Source: Campylobacterales bacterium
GTDB lineage: Bacteria > Campylobacterota > Campylobacteria > Campylobacterales > QNZT01
Assembly: GCA_027080605.1 (NCBI GenBank)
Contig: JALWRO010000157.1
Location: forward strand, 1-5,590
Reading direction: 5' to 3'
Length of the DNA: 5,590 nucleotides
Of the stretch, positions 1 to 5,590 are shown one piece after another. The stretch's first letter is position 1, and each line of letters starts with the position of its first letter. A model generated the notes under the pieces. It searched no databases. It was given only the letters and a program-made list of their open reading frames with translations, and was not told the origin of the DNA. The translations under genes were made by a program, and so were the position numbers.

Positions 1-683
1 GTCTCCTTTTTGTCAGCGTATTTTAACATCTCTATCTCTTCTTTCAGTTTGTGCAGCGCTTCGTTGAGCTTCACTTTTTTGTTAAACTGCTTCTCTCTGT
101 CTCTTTTAGCTTTGAGCCGGGCGTATTCGCGCTCTTTTGCTTCAATGCGTCTTGCCCGTTCTACTTCCTCTTCGATATCATCCGTTCGTTCGTATTGTAC
201 AACAGTTTGCGGCATAAGCGCTTTGATCATCTGTGTGTAGAGTTTTTCCAGATCGACCGCTGCCGGGAGGGGTGTCTGTTCTGCCTGGGCATCTGACCAC
301 GCACTCTCAAAATAGTACTCGATCACCCACTTGCGACTGTCGGCTTCACTGGGACGTTTGTAGGCGGCTTTGAGCTGGACTTTGCCGTCCTGACGGTGGA
401 TATAAAAGAGAATCGGCAGCGGAACGGCTCTGTCTATCGCCCTGAGCAGCATCTCATCAATACTGTTGCCTTTGAGGTAGATATCGAATATTTCGATCTC
501 CGGCACTTTTTCTGTTGCGGAGATATGGAGTGTCTCTTCCGCAAGCTTATAACTCCAGACGATCTTCTCTATCTGTGTGACAAACTTCTCTTTGAGCGGT
601 CTGTTGACCGAGGCGTATTCGTAGATTTTGCTCTTGGGAATCACCTTGCCAAACTTCGCCTGGGACGGGAAAGCGTATAGCAT
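1..683 (-). CDS. DUF4391 domain protein, 3' end cut by window edge
   Basis: This frame is open from an ATG at 683 to the left edge: 227 complete codons and no stop. The start overlaps the helicase stop codon by one base (TGATG), with AGGA nine bases upstream, so translation is probably coupled. Residues 11-24 (FGKVIPKSKIYEYA) resemble the start of DUF4391 proteins as I remember them. Further matches are W43-x-Y-K-L, PEIEIF (61-66), and a block around I83-D84 ending in PLPILFY (88-94). Residues 168 to the end are very rich in Glu, Lys and Arg and should form a long coiled coil. DUF4391 proteins are about 220-250 residues as I recall, so only a few codons are probably missing. The biochemical function is unknown to me. 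Its position between a SNF2 ATPase and a further gene suggests an accessory or adaptor subunit of a DNA-modification or defence complex. I see no nuclease motif. The family call is from memory of the fold pattern, not a search. Confidence 0.85.
   Translation of the reverse strand, partial: MLYAFPSQAKFGKVIPKSKIYEYASVNRPLKEKFVTQIEKIVWSYKLAEETLHISATEKVPEIEIFDIYLKGNSIDEMLLRAIDRAVPLPILFYIHRQDGKVQLKAAYKRPSEADSRKWVIEYYFESAWSDAQAEQTPLPAAVDLEKLYTQMIKALMPQTVVQYERTDDIEEEVERARRIEAKEREYARLKAKRDREKQFNKKVKLNEALHKLKEEIEMLKYADKKE
3..7 (-). promoter_or_regulatory. Ribosome-binding site of an off-window third gene
   Basis: Read on the minus strand, bases 11-1 are AAAAAGGAGAC, a near-perfect Shine-Dalgarno sequence inside the end of the DUF4391 reading frame. 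With usual spacing, the next start codon should lie about 3-7 bases beyond the left edge. This implies that the operon continues and that the DUF4391 gene ends at, or slightly overlaps, the next gene. Confidence 0.55.
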
Positions 684-3600
684 CAGGGCACATCCTGTAT
701 GACGATAAAGCTGATGAGTTCGAAGTCATCCACACCCTCTATCTTCGTCGTCAGCGCCGTTGTCTTGCCACCGCTGAAAAGCGAGTCGATATCGCTCTCT
801 TCCTGCACATGAATCATAGAAGCAATCGCCTCGTCGAGCAGTTGTGAGTAGTGTTGCATCTCTTTACCGTCTTTTGTGACGATATTGAACGCTTTGTAGG
901 CTTTCTCTATCGGTTTGCTGCGCCCTTTGCACGCCGCACGCGCGAGGTCAAGCAGCTGTTTTACCTGCGTATGGTTGACGATAAGCTCCCCGTCATTTCC
1001 GATATAGACAAGATAGTAAGGGTGCAGACGGTTTTGCTGATTGATATTGACGGTATGGTTGCGGTTGTAAAGGGTAAAGATCACCCCCGGTTTCAACCCT
1101 TTTTGCACATCCGCAGGGACGACGGTATGCAAACCGTTCGGGAGGTTGCGAATATCGGGATTCTCTTTGATGTAACCGAGCAGATCCATTCTGAACTCGT
1201 TCAAACCCAGATCGGTGATGGAGATGCCGGTTTTGAGGTCTTCCATCTCGATCACCTCTTCCTGAAGCCGGCGAAGCTGCTCTTTGCGGTAACTGATATC
1301 GTTGGCTTTGGCGCTGAGGACGTTATCGTCACCCGTTGCGGTGACATCGGCGATCATCATGCGGTTTTCCACGCGCTCTTTAAGGTTGATATACTCATCC
1401 AGCGTGATATCGGGCCAGTAGTTGACAAGCTGAATCTCCTTGTTTTGCGAGCCGATACGATCCACACGCCCAAACCGCTGGATGATCCGCACCGGATTCC
1501 AGTGGATGTCGTAGTTGATCAGGTAGTCGCAGTCTTGCAAGTTCTGCCCCTCCGAGATACAATCGGTCGCGATGAGAATATCTATCTCGTTCGGTTCCTC
1601 CGGCAATACCAGCGCCTTCTCTTTGGAGCGGGGAGAAAAGAGTGTCAGTATGGACTGAAAATCATAGTGTTTATCCAGCGTCGATGCGGGAGCATCCGAA
1701 CCTGTCACCTTTGCACTGTGGAGATGGTGTATATTTTTGAAGTACGGCGAAAGCTGATCGTAGAGATAGTTCGCGGTATCGGCAAAAGCGGTAAAGACGA
1801 TAACCTTTTTGTTCCCCTCGTTGACAGGACGCTGTATCTTCTGCTCAATGTGGTTTTGCAGATGTTGCAGTTTGAAGTCATCATCCGGCGTGATCTTGTC
1901 CATCTCAAGCAGCAACTTATCGACGATCAAAAGATCAGACTTTAGATCGTGTTTCCATGAAGGGATATCCATATCATCAAGATTGATCTGCACCTTCTTC
2001 CCGATAACCGCGACATCACCGAGTTCCGAAAGATCCTCATCGTCAAACGCATCTTCCGAGATCGTTGCAGCCACATCCCCGATACGGGTCGTTTGATCTC
2101 CTCTCTCATAGCGACTGATCTGTGTGAGTGTCTGCACATAGTTGTTTTTGAGCTTTTGCAGTGTGATCCTGAAAGCATGTACCGAACTCTCAAGCCGTTT
2201 GAGAAGGTTGGTTGTCATGAGTGCCTGGAGACTCTTCTCTCTGTCTTTTTGCCTGAACTTGCTTTTACCACCCTGTACTTCGGTGTCATACATCTCTTCA
2301 TATTTGGCGATACGACTCGGGAGGATGTAGCTGACGGGAGCATATACGGCAAGGTTCAGATCGGAAAGAAATTTGAAGATATCGTTGAAACCTATCACAT
2401 CATCGAGCTGTGTGAGTTTCGGGTGAAACGAGAGCGGCGGTCTGCGTGTCGGAAACGTGCCGATATCGGTCGTGTCGTAAAAGGTCTGGATATGCTTCCG
2501 GGAACGGGCGATGGTCACACTGTCAAGCAACTCGAAAAAGTCAAAATCGAGCATATTGAGAATCGCCGATGCCGTCCGCTTTTCCGGCGGCAGTTTCGCC
2601 CAGTGGTTGAAGACTTCCTGCGCCCTGCGAAATATCTCATCGATATCTTTGGAGGTATTGAGTTTTTCATTGATTTTCTGCGTCTCCCCTTCGTATGCCA
2701 GTGCAAGCTGGTTTCGCAAATCGGCAAAGCGGTTATTGACCGGTGTGGCGGAGAGCATGAGAACTTTTGTCTTTACGCCGGCTCTGATGACTTTGTTCAT
2801 CAGCTTCTCATAGCGCGTCTCTTTATCTTTGAAGCTGCTGACATTGCGAAAATTGTGCGATTCGTCGATCACCACAAGGTCGTAGTTGCCCCAGTTGACA
2901 CGCGCAAGGTCGATCCCGTGAGAGTATCCACGGGTACGGGAGAGATCGGTGTGGTTGAGAACATCGTAGTTGAAACGGTCTTTGGAAAAGATATTTGTTT
3001 TGAGGTTGGTGTTGTAATTGAGCCAGTTTTCCGCAAGCTTCTTGGGGCAGAGAACCAGTACCGATTTATTGCGGAGTTCATAGTATTTGATGACAGCCAG
3101 TGCCGTAAATGTTTTTCCCAGCCCCACACTATCTGCCAGAATACAGCCGTTGTACGTCTCCAGTTTGTTGATGATACCCGTGGCGGCATCTTTTTGAAAA
3201 TTGTAGAGTTTTTTCCAGATCAAAGTATCTTTAAAACCGGTCAGGTCGTTGGGGAGTACATCTTCGTTGATATCTTCAAGAAATTCATTGAAAATATTAT
3301 AGAGCATCAGAAAATAGATACGCTCCGGAGCATTCTCTTTATAGACTGTCGAGATGTGCTCTATGAGACGGTTCGTTACATCTTCAAGCTTTTCATCGTC
3401 ATTCCAGATCTGCTCAAAAAGGCTCAAATAGGTTTTTGTCATCTCCGCTTCATCGATGCGATTGACAAAGTTGGAGACGGCATCTCCTTTCTGATAACCG
3501 AGATCGACAGCGGTAAATCCGTTGAGCGGTGTATAGACGACGTTTCTGTTCTGTATACAGGCAAACTGTTGCATCGGTGCAGATGTTTTGTTGGATTTGA

Positions 3601-3952
3601 ATGTTGCTTTTTTCCTGATCCATTCGGCACACTCTCTTGCAATGGCGCGTTGGGTAAGTCTGTTTTTGAGCTGTATCTCAAACTCCGTACCGTAAAAACT
3701 ACGCTCTCGTTCAAACTTGGGAATATAAAATTCCCGGCGCTCTTTGCGGATATTATCAACAGCTTCGTTTGGCGTGAAAGCGGGAGAGGTGAAGATAAAC
3801 TCGAGTTTGTCTATCTTGTTCAACTCTTTTTTAAGCGCTTCATAGGCATAAATAGAGAATGTCGCAGCGGCAATCTTTAACTTATCGCCCTCCATAAGGT
3901 TTTCTTTGATGTCATCACCAAGAAAACTACTGATATTATCTATGATTCGCAC
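683..3952 (-). CDS. SNF2-family DNA helicase/translocase with degenerate PLD-like N-terminus
   Basis: This is a 1089-residue ATP-driven DNA translocase of superfamily 2, SNF2/RapA-like type. Numbering is from the GTG at 3952. Residues 1 to about 165 form an N-terminal domain resembling the phospholipase D-like module often fused to such helicases, but it has no histidine before residue 199 and so no catalytic HxK motif. The first ATPase lobe has LADSVGLGKT (motif I, 272-281), LVLCPKKLAENW (motif Ia), DESH (motif II, 363-366) and SATP (motif III, 401-404). A long helical insert at about 440-710 carries an acidic patch (631-645). The second lobe has VIVFTAF (motif IV, from 717), ATDCISEGQNL (motif V, 795-805) and QRFGRVDRIG (motif VI, 825-834), so all motifs are intact. 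An ATG lies six codons upstream at 3970, giving 1095 residues, but AGGAG five bases before the GTG and the family-like start M/V-RIIDN favour 3952. The gene is coupled to the DUF4391 gene. The likely role is the motor of a restriction-like defence system. The SNF2 assignment is firm and the defence role is inferred. Confidence 0.93.
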   Translation of the reverse strand: MRIIDNISSFLGDDIKENLMEGDKLKIAAATFSIYAYEALKKELNKIDKLEFIFTSPAFTPNEAVDNIRKERREFYIPKFERERSFYGTEFEIQLKNRLTQRAIARECAEWIRKKATFKSNKTSAPMQQFACIQNRNVVYTPLNGFTAVDLGYQKGDAVSNFVNRIDEAEMTKTYLSLFEQIWNDDEKLEDVTNRLIEHISTVYKENAPERIYFLMLYNIFNEFLEDINEDVLPNDLTGFKDTLIWKKLYNFQKDAATGIINKLETYNGCILADSVGLGKTFTALAVIKYYELRNKSVLVLCPKKLAENWLNYNTNLKTNIFSKDRFNYDVLNHTDLSRTRGYSHGIDLARVNWGNYDLVVIDESHNFRNVSSFKDKETRYEKLMNKVIRAGVKTKVLMLSATPVNNRFADLRNQLALAYEGETQKINEKLNTSKDIDEIFRRAQEVFNHWAKLPPEKRTASAILNMLDFDFFELLDSVTIARSRKHIQTFYDTTDIGTFPTRRPPLSFHPKLTQLDDVIGFNDIFKFLSDLNLAVYAPVSYILPSRIAKYEEMYDTEVQGGKSKFRQKDREKSLQALMTTNLLKRLESSVHAFRITLQKLKNNYVQTLTQISRYERGDQTTRIGDVAATISEDAFDDEDLSELGDVAVIGKKVQINLDDMDIPSWKHDLKSDLLIVDKLLLEMDKITPDDDFKLQHLQNHIEQKIQRPVNEGNKKVIVFTAFADTANYLYDQLSPYFKNIHHLHSAKVTGSDAPASTLDKHYDFQSILTLFSPRSKEKALVLPEEPNEIDILIATDCISEGQNLQDCDYLINYDIHWNPVRIIQRFGRVDRIGSQNKEIQLVNYWPDITLDEYINLKERVENRMMIADVTATGDDNVLSAKANDISYRKEQLRRLQEEVIEMEDLKTGISITDLGLNEFRMDLLGYIKENPDIRNLPNGLHTVVPADVQKGLKPGVIFTLYNRNHTVNINQQNRLHPYYLVYIGNDGELIVNHTQVKQLLDLARAACKGRSKPIEKAYKAFNIVTKDGKEMQHYSQLLDEAIASMIHVQEESDIDSLFSGGKTTALTTKIEGVDDFELISFIVIQDVP

Positions 3953-3957
3953 AGACA

Positions 3958-3962
3958 CTCCT
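3958..3962 (-). promoter_or_regulatory. AGGAG ribosome-binding site deciding the helicase start
   Basis: AGGAG reads on the minus strand five bases ahead of the GTG at 3952. The upstream ATG at 3970 is preceded only by AATAGAGA, a poor and badly placed site. The sequence evidence therefore favours GTG initiation at 3952 over the longer ATG version. Confidence 0.6.
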
Positions 3963-3973
3963 GCAAACATTCT

Positions 3974-4007
3974 CTATTTCATTGAAACTCCATGAAGCTC
4001 ACTGCAT
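3974..4007 (-). other. Cluster of micro-ORFs in the helicase leader
   Basis: The presumed leader of the helicase mRNA contains three tiny start-to-stop frames on the minus strand: ATG CAG TGA (4007-3999), ATG GAG TTT CAA TGA (3993-3979) and ATG AAA TAG (3982-3974). The last has GGAG five bases before its ATG. They could be chance. If translated, ribosomes starting here would end just before the true helicase ribosome-binding site and could influence its use. I have no direct evidence of function. Confidence 0.2.
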
Positions 4008-4035
4008 TGGGAAAATCAAAAATCCTTAAGTATAA

Positions 4036-4044
4036 ATTATATCA
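4036..4044 (-). promoter_or_regulatory. Extended -10 promoter of the helicase operon
   Basis: The minus strand reads TGATATAAT (4044-4036), a perfect extended -10 of the TGnTATAAT form, with T/A-rich sequence and no clear -35 upstream. Campylobacterota housekeeping promoters are known for this arrangement. Transcription should begin near 4029, giving a leader of about 75 bases before the GTG at 3952. The -10 lies inside the short palindrome TATAAATTATA (4031-4041), which could be coincidence in such AT-rich DNA. Confidence 0.55.
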
Positions 4045-4092
4045 TTAGTTTTATTATTTATTAAAATATTTCTACAATTATAACTCTGACTT

Positions 4093-5085
4093 TCACCTGC
4101 AAAGCGCCTCACAAGGTACTCCGTCGTGATCGCCGTCCAGTCGGTGGAGTCCGCATTGTGTAAAGTAAAAATATGCTTCTTCACAATTATCCATTTGTTT
4201 GCAGTATCGTTTCACACCACATGTATAGTGGGGGTTCTGTTCATTCTTTTTGGGCTTTGAATCCGGATTCATCGGTTGTCCTGTCTTTGGCGGGGTCACT
4301 GTTGGTTGTTGTGTCGGTTGTGTCGTCGGTGGATTCACTGTCGGCGTATTCTCTTCGGGAGTTTCACATACCGGAATTTTTACTTTGTAGAGATAGGTGA
4401 AATCGGTCTCTTTCGCCGCTTCATGATCTTTTCTGTATGCCCATGGCGGTATGGGGTTAGGTTGAGACCAAAGTCCTAAAAAATTGTCTCTCGCATCTGC
4501 TTCCAAACGCAAATAGTAGGCATCGTAACAATATGTCCGATACACCCATGCCAGACCTTGCCTGACCATCTCTTTGTTGATCAACTTGTTACCCAGATAT
4601 ACCTCTCCGAGAATACGTCCGTACTTATCATTTTTTTCATATAAAATTTTCACTGTTTTATTGAAAACCATATCTGCCAACGCTTTTTTTGCCACTTTTG
4701 AAAAATCCTGTTCTTTTTCCGGCGCATCAATATAGAGCAATCTGACTTCATAAGTTTTATAATCATTCGTCAAAATTTTGATCGTATCACCATCGGTGAC
4801 AGACACAACTTTGCCTGTTAAAATCTTCGGATGCCTGAGCGTACACGTAGCTTCACACGTTGAAACAGGAGGCGTCTTTGGTACATGCTGTATACTCTCA
4901 TCCGGCACACCTGTTTTATCCTCTGTTTTGAAATTGTCGGTTGTCGAGCTTTTGGTGTCAGTATTTGTGTCAGAAAGTGCAGTAACCGCCGGCGTATCAT
5001 TTTGTGATTCAGGTACACCTGAATCACCACCTCCGCCACCGCAACCTATCAGGATCGTAAATAATATGATTAAAATATACTTCAT
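4093..5085 (-). CDS. Lipoprotein thermonuclease (SNase) with Excalibur domain
   Basis: This 330-residue envelope nuclease is predicted to cut DNA or RNA with calcium. Residues 1-14 form a lipoprotein signal peptide ending in lipobox LIGC, with lipid-bearing Cys15 and then five glycines. Residues 21-75 are a Thr/Ser/Asp-rich spacer. The staphylococcal nuclease domain spans about 84-215. Its signature residues are present: D100 in DGDT, R115, D120 and E123 in RLLYIDAPE, and R157 in YGR, matching D21, R35, D40, E43 and R87 of the S. aureus enzyme. Residues 240-280 are a Pro/Thr linker. Residues 286-329 form an Excalibur domain with calcium loop DGDHDG (317-322) and C325-E326. Apart from Cys15 there are ten cysteines, fitting disulfides outside the cytoplasm. 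The ATG at 5085 starts the signal peptide directly, and no clear Shine-Dalgarno precedes it. The gene is complete. It may feed on or defend against extracellular DNA. A link to the neighbouring helicase operon is not shown. Confidence 0.95.
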   Translation of the reverse strand: MKYILIILFTILIGCGGGGGDSGVPESQNDTPAVTALSDTNTDTKSSTTDNFKTEDKTGVPDESIQHVPKTPPVSTCEATCTLRHPKILTGKVVSVTDGDTIKILTNDYKTYEVRLLYIDAPEKEQDFSKVAKKALADMVFNKTVKILYEKNDKYGRILGEVYLGNKLINKEMVRQGLAWVYRTYCYDAYYLRLEADARDNFLGLWSQPNPIPPWAYRKDHEAAKETDFTYLYKVKIPVCETPEENTPTVNPPTTQPTQQPTVTPPKTGQPMNPDSKPKKNEQNPHYTCGVKRYCKQMDNCEEAYFYFTQCGLHRLDGDHDGVPCEALCR

Positions 5086-5108
5086 GAATAGATACTTTTT
5101 TTCTGTTT

Positions 5109-5114
5109 ATTATA
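5109..5114 (-). promoter_or_regulatory. Putative -10 box of the lipoprotein nuclease gene
   Basis: TATAAT reads on the minus strand at 5114-5109, 23 bases before the ATG at 5085, with a T/A-rich upstream region and no recognisable -35. It would give a leader of only about 17 bases, which fits the lack of a good ribosome-binding site. A plus-strand TATAAT overlaps it at 5111-5116, so the direction of use is not certain. Confidence 0.4.
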
Positions 5115-5157
5115 ATATATTTTTGACGAAAAGTGTGCCGTTTTCAAACTTTACCAC

Positions 5158-5186
5158 TTTTCAGAAACAAAAAATTTCAGTAAAAT
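5158..5186 (+). promoter_or_regulatory. Putative promoter of the small membrane protein gene
   Basis: TTTTCA (5158-5163, four of six matches to TTGACA) and TAAAAT (5181-5186, five of six matches to TATAAT) are 17 bases apart. Transcription would start near 5193, about 22 bases before the ATG at 5215. The position suits the downstream gene, but the match is modest in AT-rich DNA. Confidence 0.35.
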
Positions 5187-5214
5187 ACAAATAAAAACGC
5201 TAAAGGGTCGTGTC

Positions 5215-5403
5215 ATGAATACATTGGGCTCGTTTTGGAAAATGATACTTCTTGTCGCAGTTCTCTCTTTTTTGGCATTTTTGATTATGTCCATGCGTCT
5301 GAAGATAGCATTTTACGGTATGCTTGCAATGATCGGGATCTTTATAGTTGGATGGGGCGTCAGCTGGATAGTATTGTCTCTCATTCTATGGGTATTAAGA
5401 TAA
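5215..5403 (+). CDS. Small two-helix membrane protein, unknown function
   Basis: This is a 62-residue protein that I do not recognise. The ATG at 5215 has AAAGGG (5202-5207) seven bases upstream, a good ribosome-binding site, and the frame ends with TAA at 5401-5403. Almost the whole chain is hydrophobic. A first membrane segment covers about residues 10-27. A short basic turn follows (R28, K30), and a second segment covers about 31-60, containing G41, G46 and G48 and three tryptophans (W47, W51, W59). With both ends near the same side, it should be a helical hairpin in the inner membrane. It stands alone on the plus strand, divergent from the nuclease gene and convergent with the tRNA gene. 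It could be an ordinary housekeeping membrane peptide. There is no antitoxin-like partner beside it, so a toxin role is unsupported. Confidence 0.7.
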   Translation: MNTLGSFWKMILLVAVLSFLAFLIMSMRLKIAFYGMLAMIGIFIVGWGVSWIVLSLILWVLR

Positions 5404-5444
5404 TGTACTACTTGATAATTAACATAGTCAGTAATAAAATTAGA

Positions 5445-5465
5445 AAATATTTACAATAAATATTT
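5445..5465. terminator. AT-only inverted repeat between converging genes
   Basis: AAATATTTA (5445-5453) and TAAATATTT (5457-5465) form a perfect nine-base inverted repeat around a CAA loop. It lies 41 bases after the membrane protein stop and 10 bases after the tRNA end, where a shared terminator would sit. The stem has no G-C pair and only the minus-strand side is followed by a loosely T-rich stretch, so any termination would be weak. It may be chance in AT-rich DNA. Confidence 0.25.
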
Positions 5466-5475
5466 CGAAGTAAAC

Positions 5476-5550
5476 TGGTGACCCGTAGGGGACTCGAACC
5501 CCTGTTGCCGGCGTGAGAGGCCGGAGTCCTAACCGCTAGACGAACGGGCC
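5476..5550 (-). tRNA. tRNA-Glu (anticodon CTC)
   Basis: The 75-base gene folds into a full cloverleaf. Acceptor stem GGCCCGT (5550-5544) pairs with ACGGGTC (5486-5480), with one G-T wobble at the second pair. Discriminator A (5479) and an encoded CCA (5478-5476) follow. The anticodon stem CCGGC/GCCGG encloses loop CTCTCAC, with anticodon CTC at 5517-5515 reading the glutamate codon GAG. The T arm is AGGGG-TTCGAGT-CCCCT and the D arm contains the standard AGCGGTTAGGA. CTC rather than TTC means it probably supplements a main tRNA-Glu(TTC) elsewhere. tRNA genes are common anchors for integrated elements, but no copy of the 3' end is visible in this window. Confidence 0.97.
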
Positions 5551-5583
5551 ACATTGAAGTGTCGTTAGGACATTTAGGGCGTG

Positions 5584-5589
5584 ATTATA
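5584..5589 (-). promoter_or_regulatory. Putative tRNA promoter -10 with GC-rich discriminator
   Basis: TATAAT (5589-5584) reads on the minus strand 33 bases before the tRNA 5' end and is followed directly by CACGCCC. A GC-rich stretch between the -10 and the start site is typical of stable-RNA promoters under stringent control. The -35 region is outside the window, so this remains a partial view. Confidence 0.45.
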
Positions 5590-5590
5590 G

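Noticed and set aside
851..1945. A 364-codon plus-strand frame opposite the helicase C-terminal half
   Set aside because: Same reasoning: no domain is recognisable and it is fully antisense to conserved helicase motifs IV-VI.
2093..3880. A 595-codon open frame on the plus strand, antisense to the helicase gene
   Set aside because: It lies wholly within the helicase gene, whose protein has every expected SNF2 motif. The antisense product shows no recognisable domain, is odd in composition, and its start lacks a convincing ribosome-binding site. It is a shadow of the real frame.
4077..4082. A second minus-strand TATAAT ahead of the helicase
   Set aside because: It lacks the TGn extension and lies further upstream, directly after the nuclease stop. 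The extended -10 at 4036-4044 is the better promoter, though a minor second start site is possible.
3971..4092. A terminator between the nuclease and helicase genes
   Set aside because: I found only AT-rich sequence with no GC-containing stem followed by a T run. Read-through from the nuclease gene into the helicase operon cannot be excluded.
4093..5085. The SNase protein as the nuclease subunit of the helicase system
   Set aside because: Its lipobox signal peptide and disulfide-type cysteines place it outside the cytoplasm, where it could not work with a cytoplasmic helicase.
5404..5475. An attachment-site repeat or small RNA between the membrane protein and the tRNA
   Set aside because: The stretch is AT-rich with one weak inverted repeat, and no segment of the tRNA 3' end is duplicated there or elsewhere in the window.

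Overview
The window looks like a chromosomal segment of a Campylobacterota-type bacterium, possibly a Sulfurovum, Sulfuricurvum or Sulfurimonas relative. This is an inference from moderate GC, AT-rich gaps with TATAAT-type -10 elements and no clear -35, and the character of the proteins. It is not a proven assignment.

Bases 1-3952 (minus strand) hold the leading part of an operon. A 1089-residue SNF2/superfamily-2 ATPase comes first, with a degenerate N-terminal region that may be phospholipase D-like. It is followed, with a one-base TGATG overlap, by a DUF4391-family protein with a charged coiled-coil tail. That gene runs off the left edge of the window. The last visible bases carry a strong AGGAG ribosome-binding site, so a third gene should start a few bases outside. 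From memory, SNF2-helicase/DUF4391 pairs occur beside type III-like DNA methyltransferase and Res genes. The best reading is therefore the first half of a DNA-modification-linked defence (restriction-like) operon whose remaining genes are off-window. An extended -10 promoter lies just ahead of the helicase.

Bases 4093-5085 (minus strand) encode a secreted lipoprotein nuclease: lipobox, low-complexity spacer, staphylococcal-nuclease (thermonuclease) domain, Pro/Thr linker and a cysteine-rich Excalibur calcium-binding domain. It points the same way as the defence operon, but 140 bases separate it from the helicase start and that gap has its own promoter.

Bases 5086-5214 form a divergent, AT-rich promoter region. 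On the plus strand at 5215-5403 there is a 62-residue protein with two membrane segments. Converging on it from the right is a tRNA-Glu with anticodon CTC and an encoded CCA end, with an AT-only inverted repeat between the two. A TATAAT box followed by a GC-rich discriminator lies upstream of the tRNA at the right edge.

There is no gene-free stretch longer than about 140 bases. I saw no CRISPR array, insertion sequence or rRNA.
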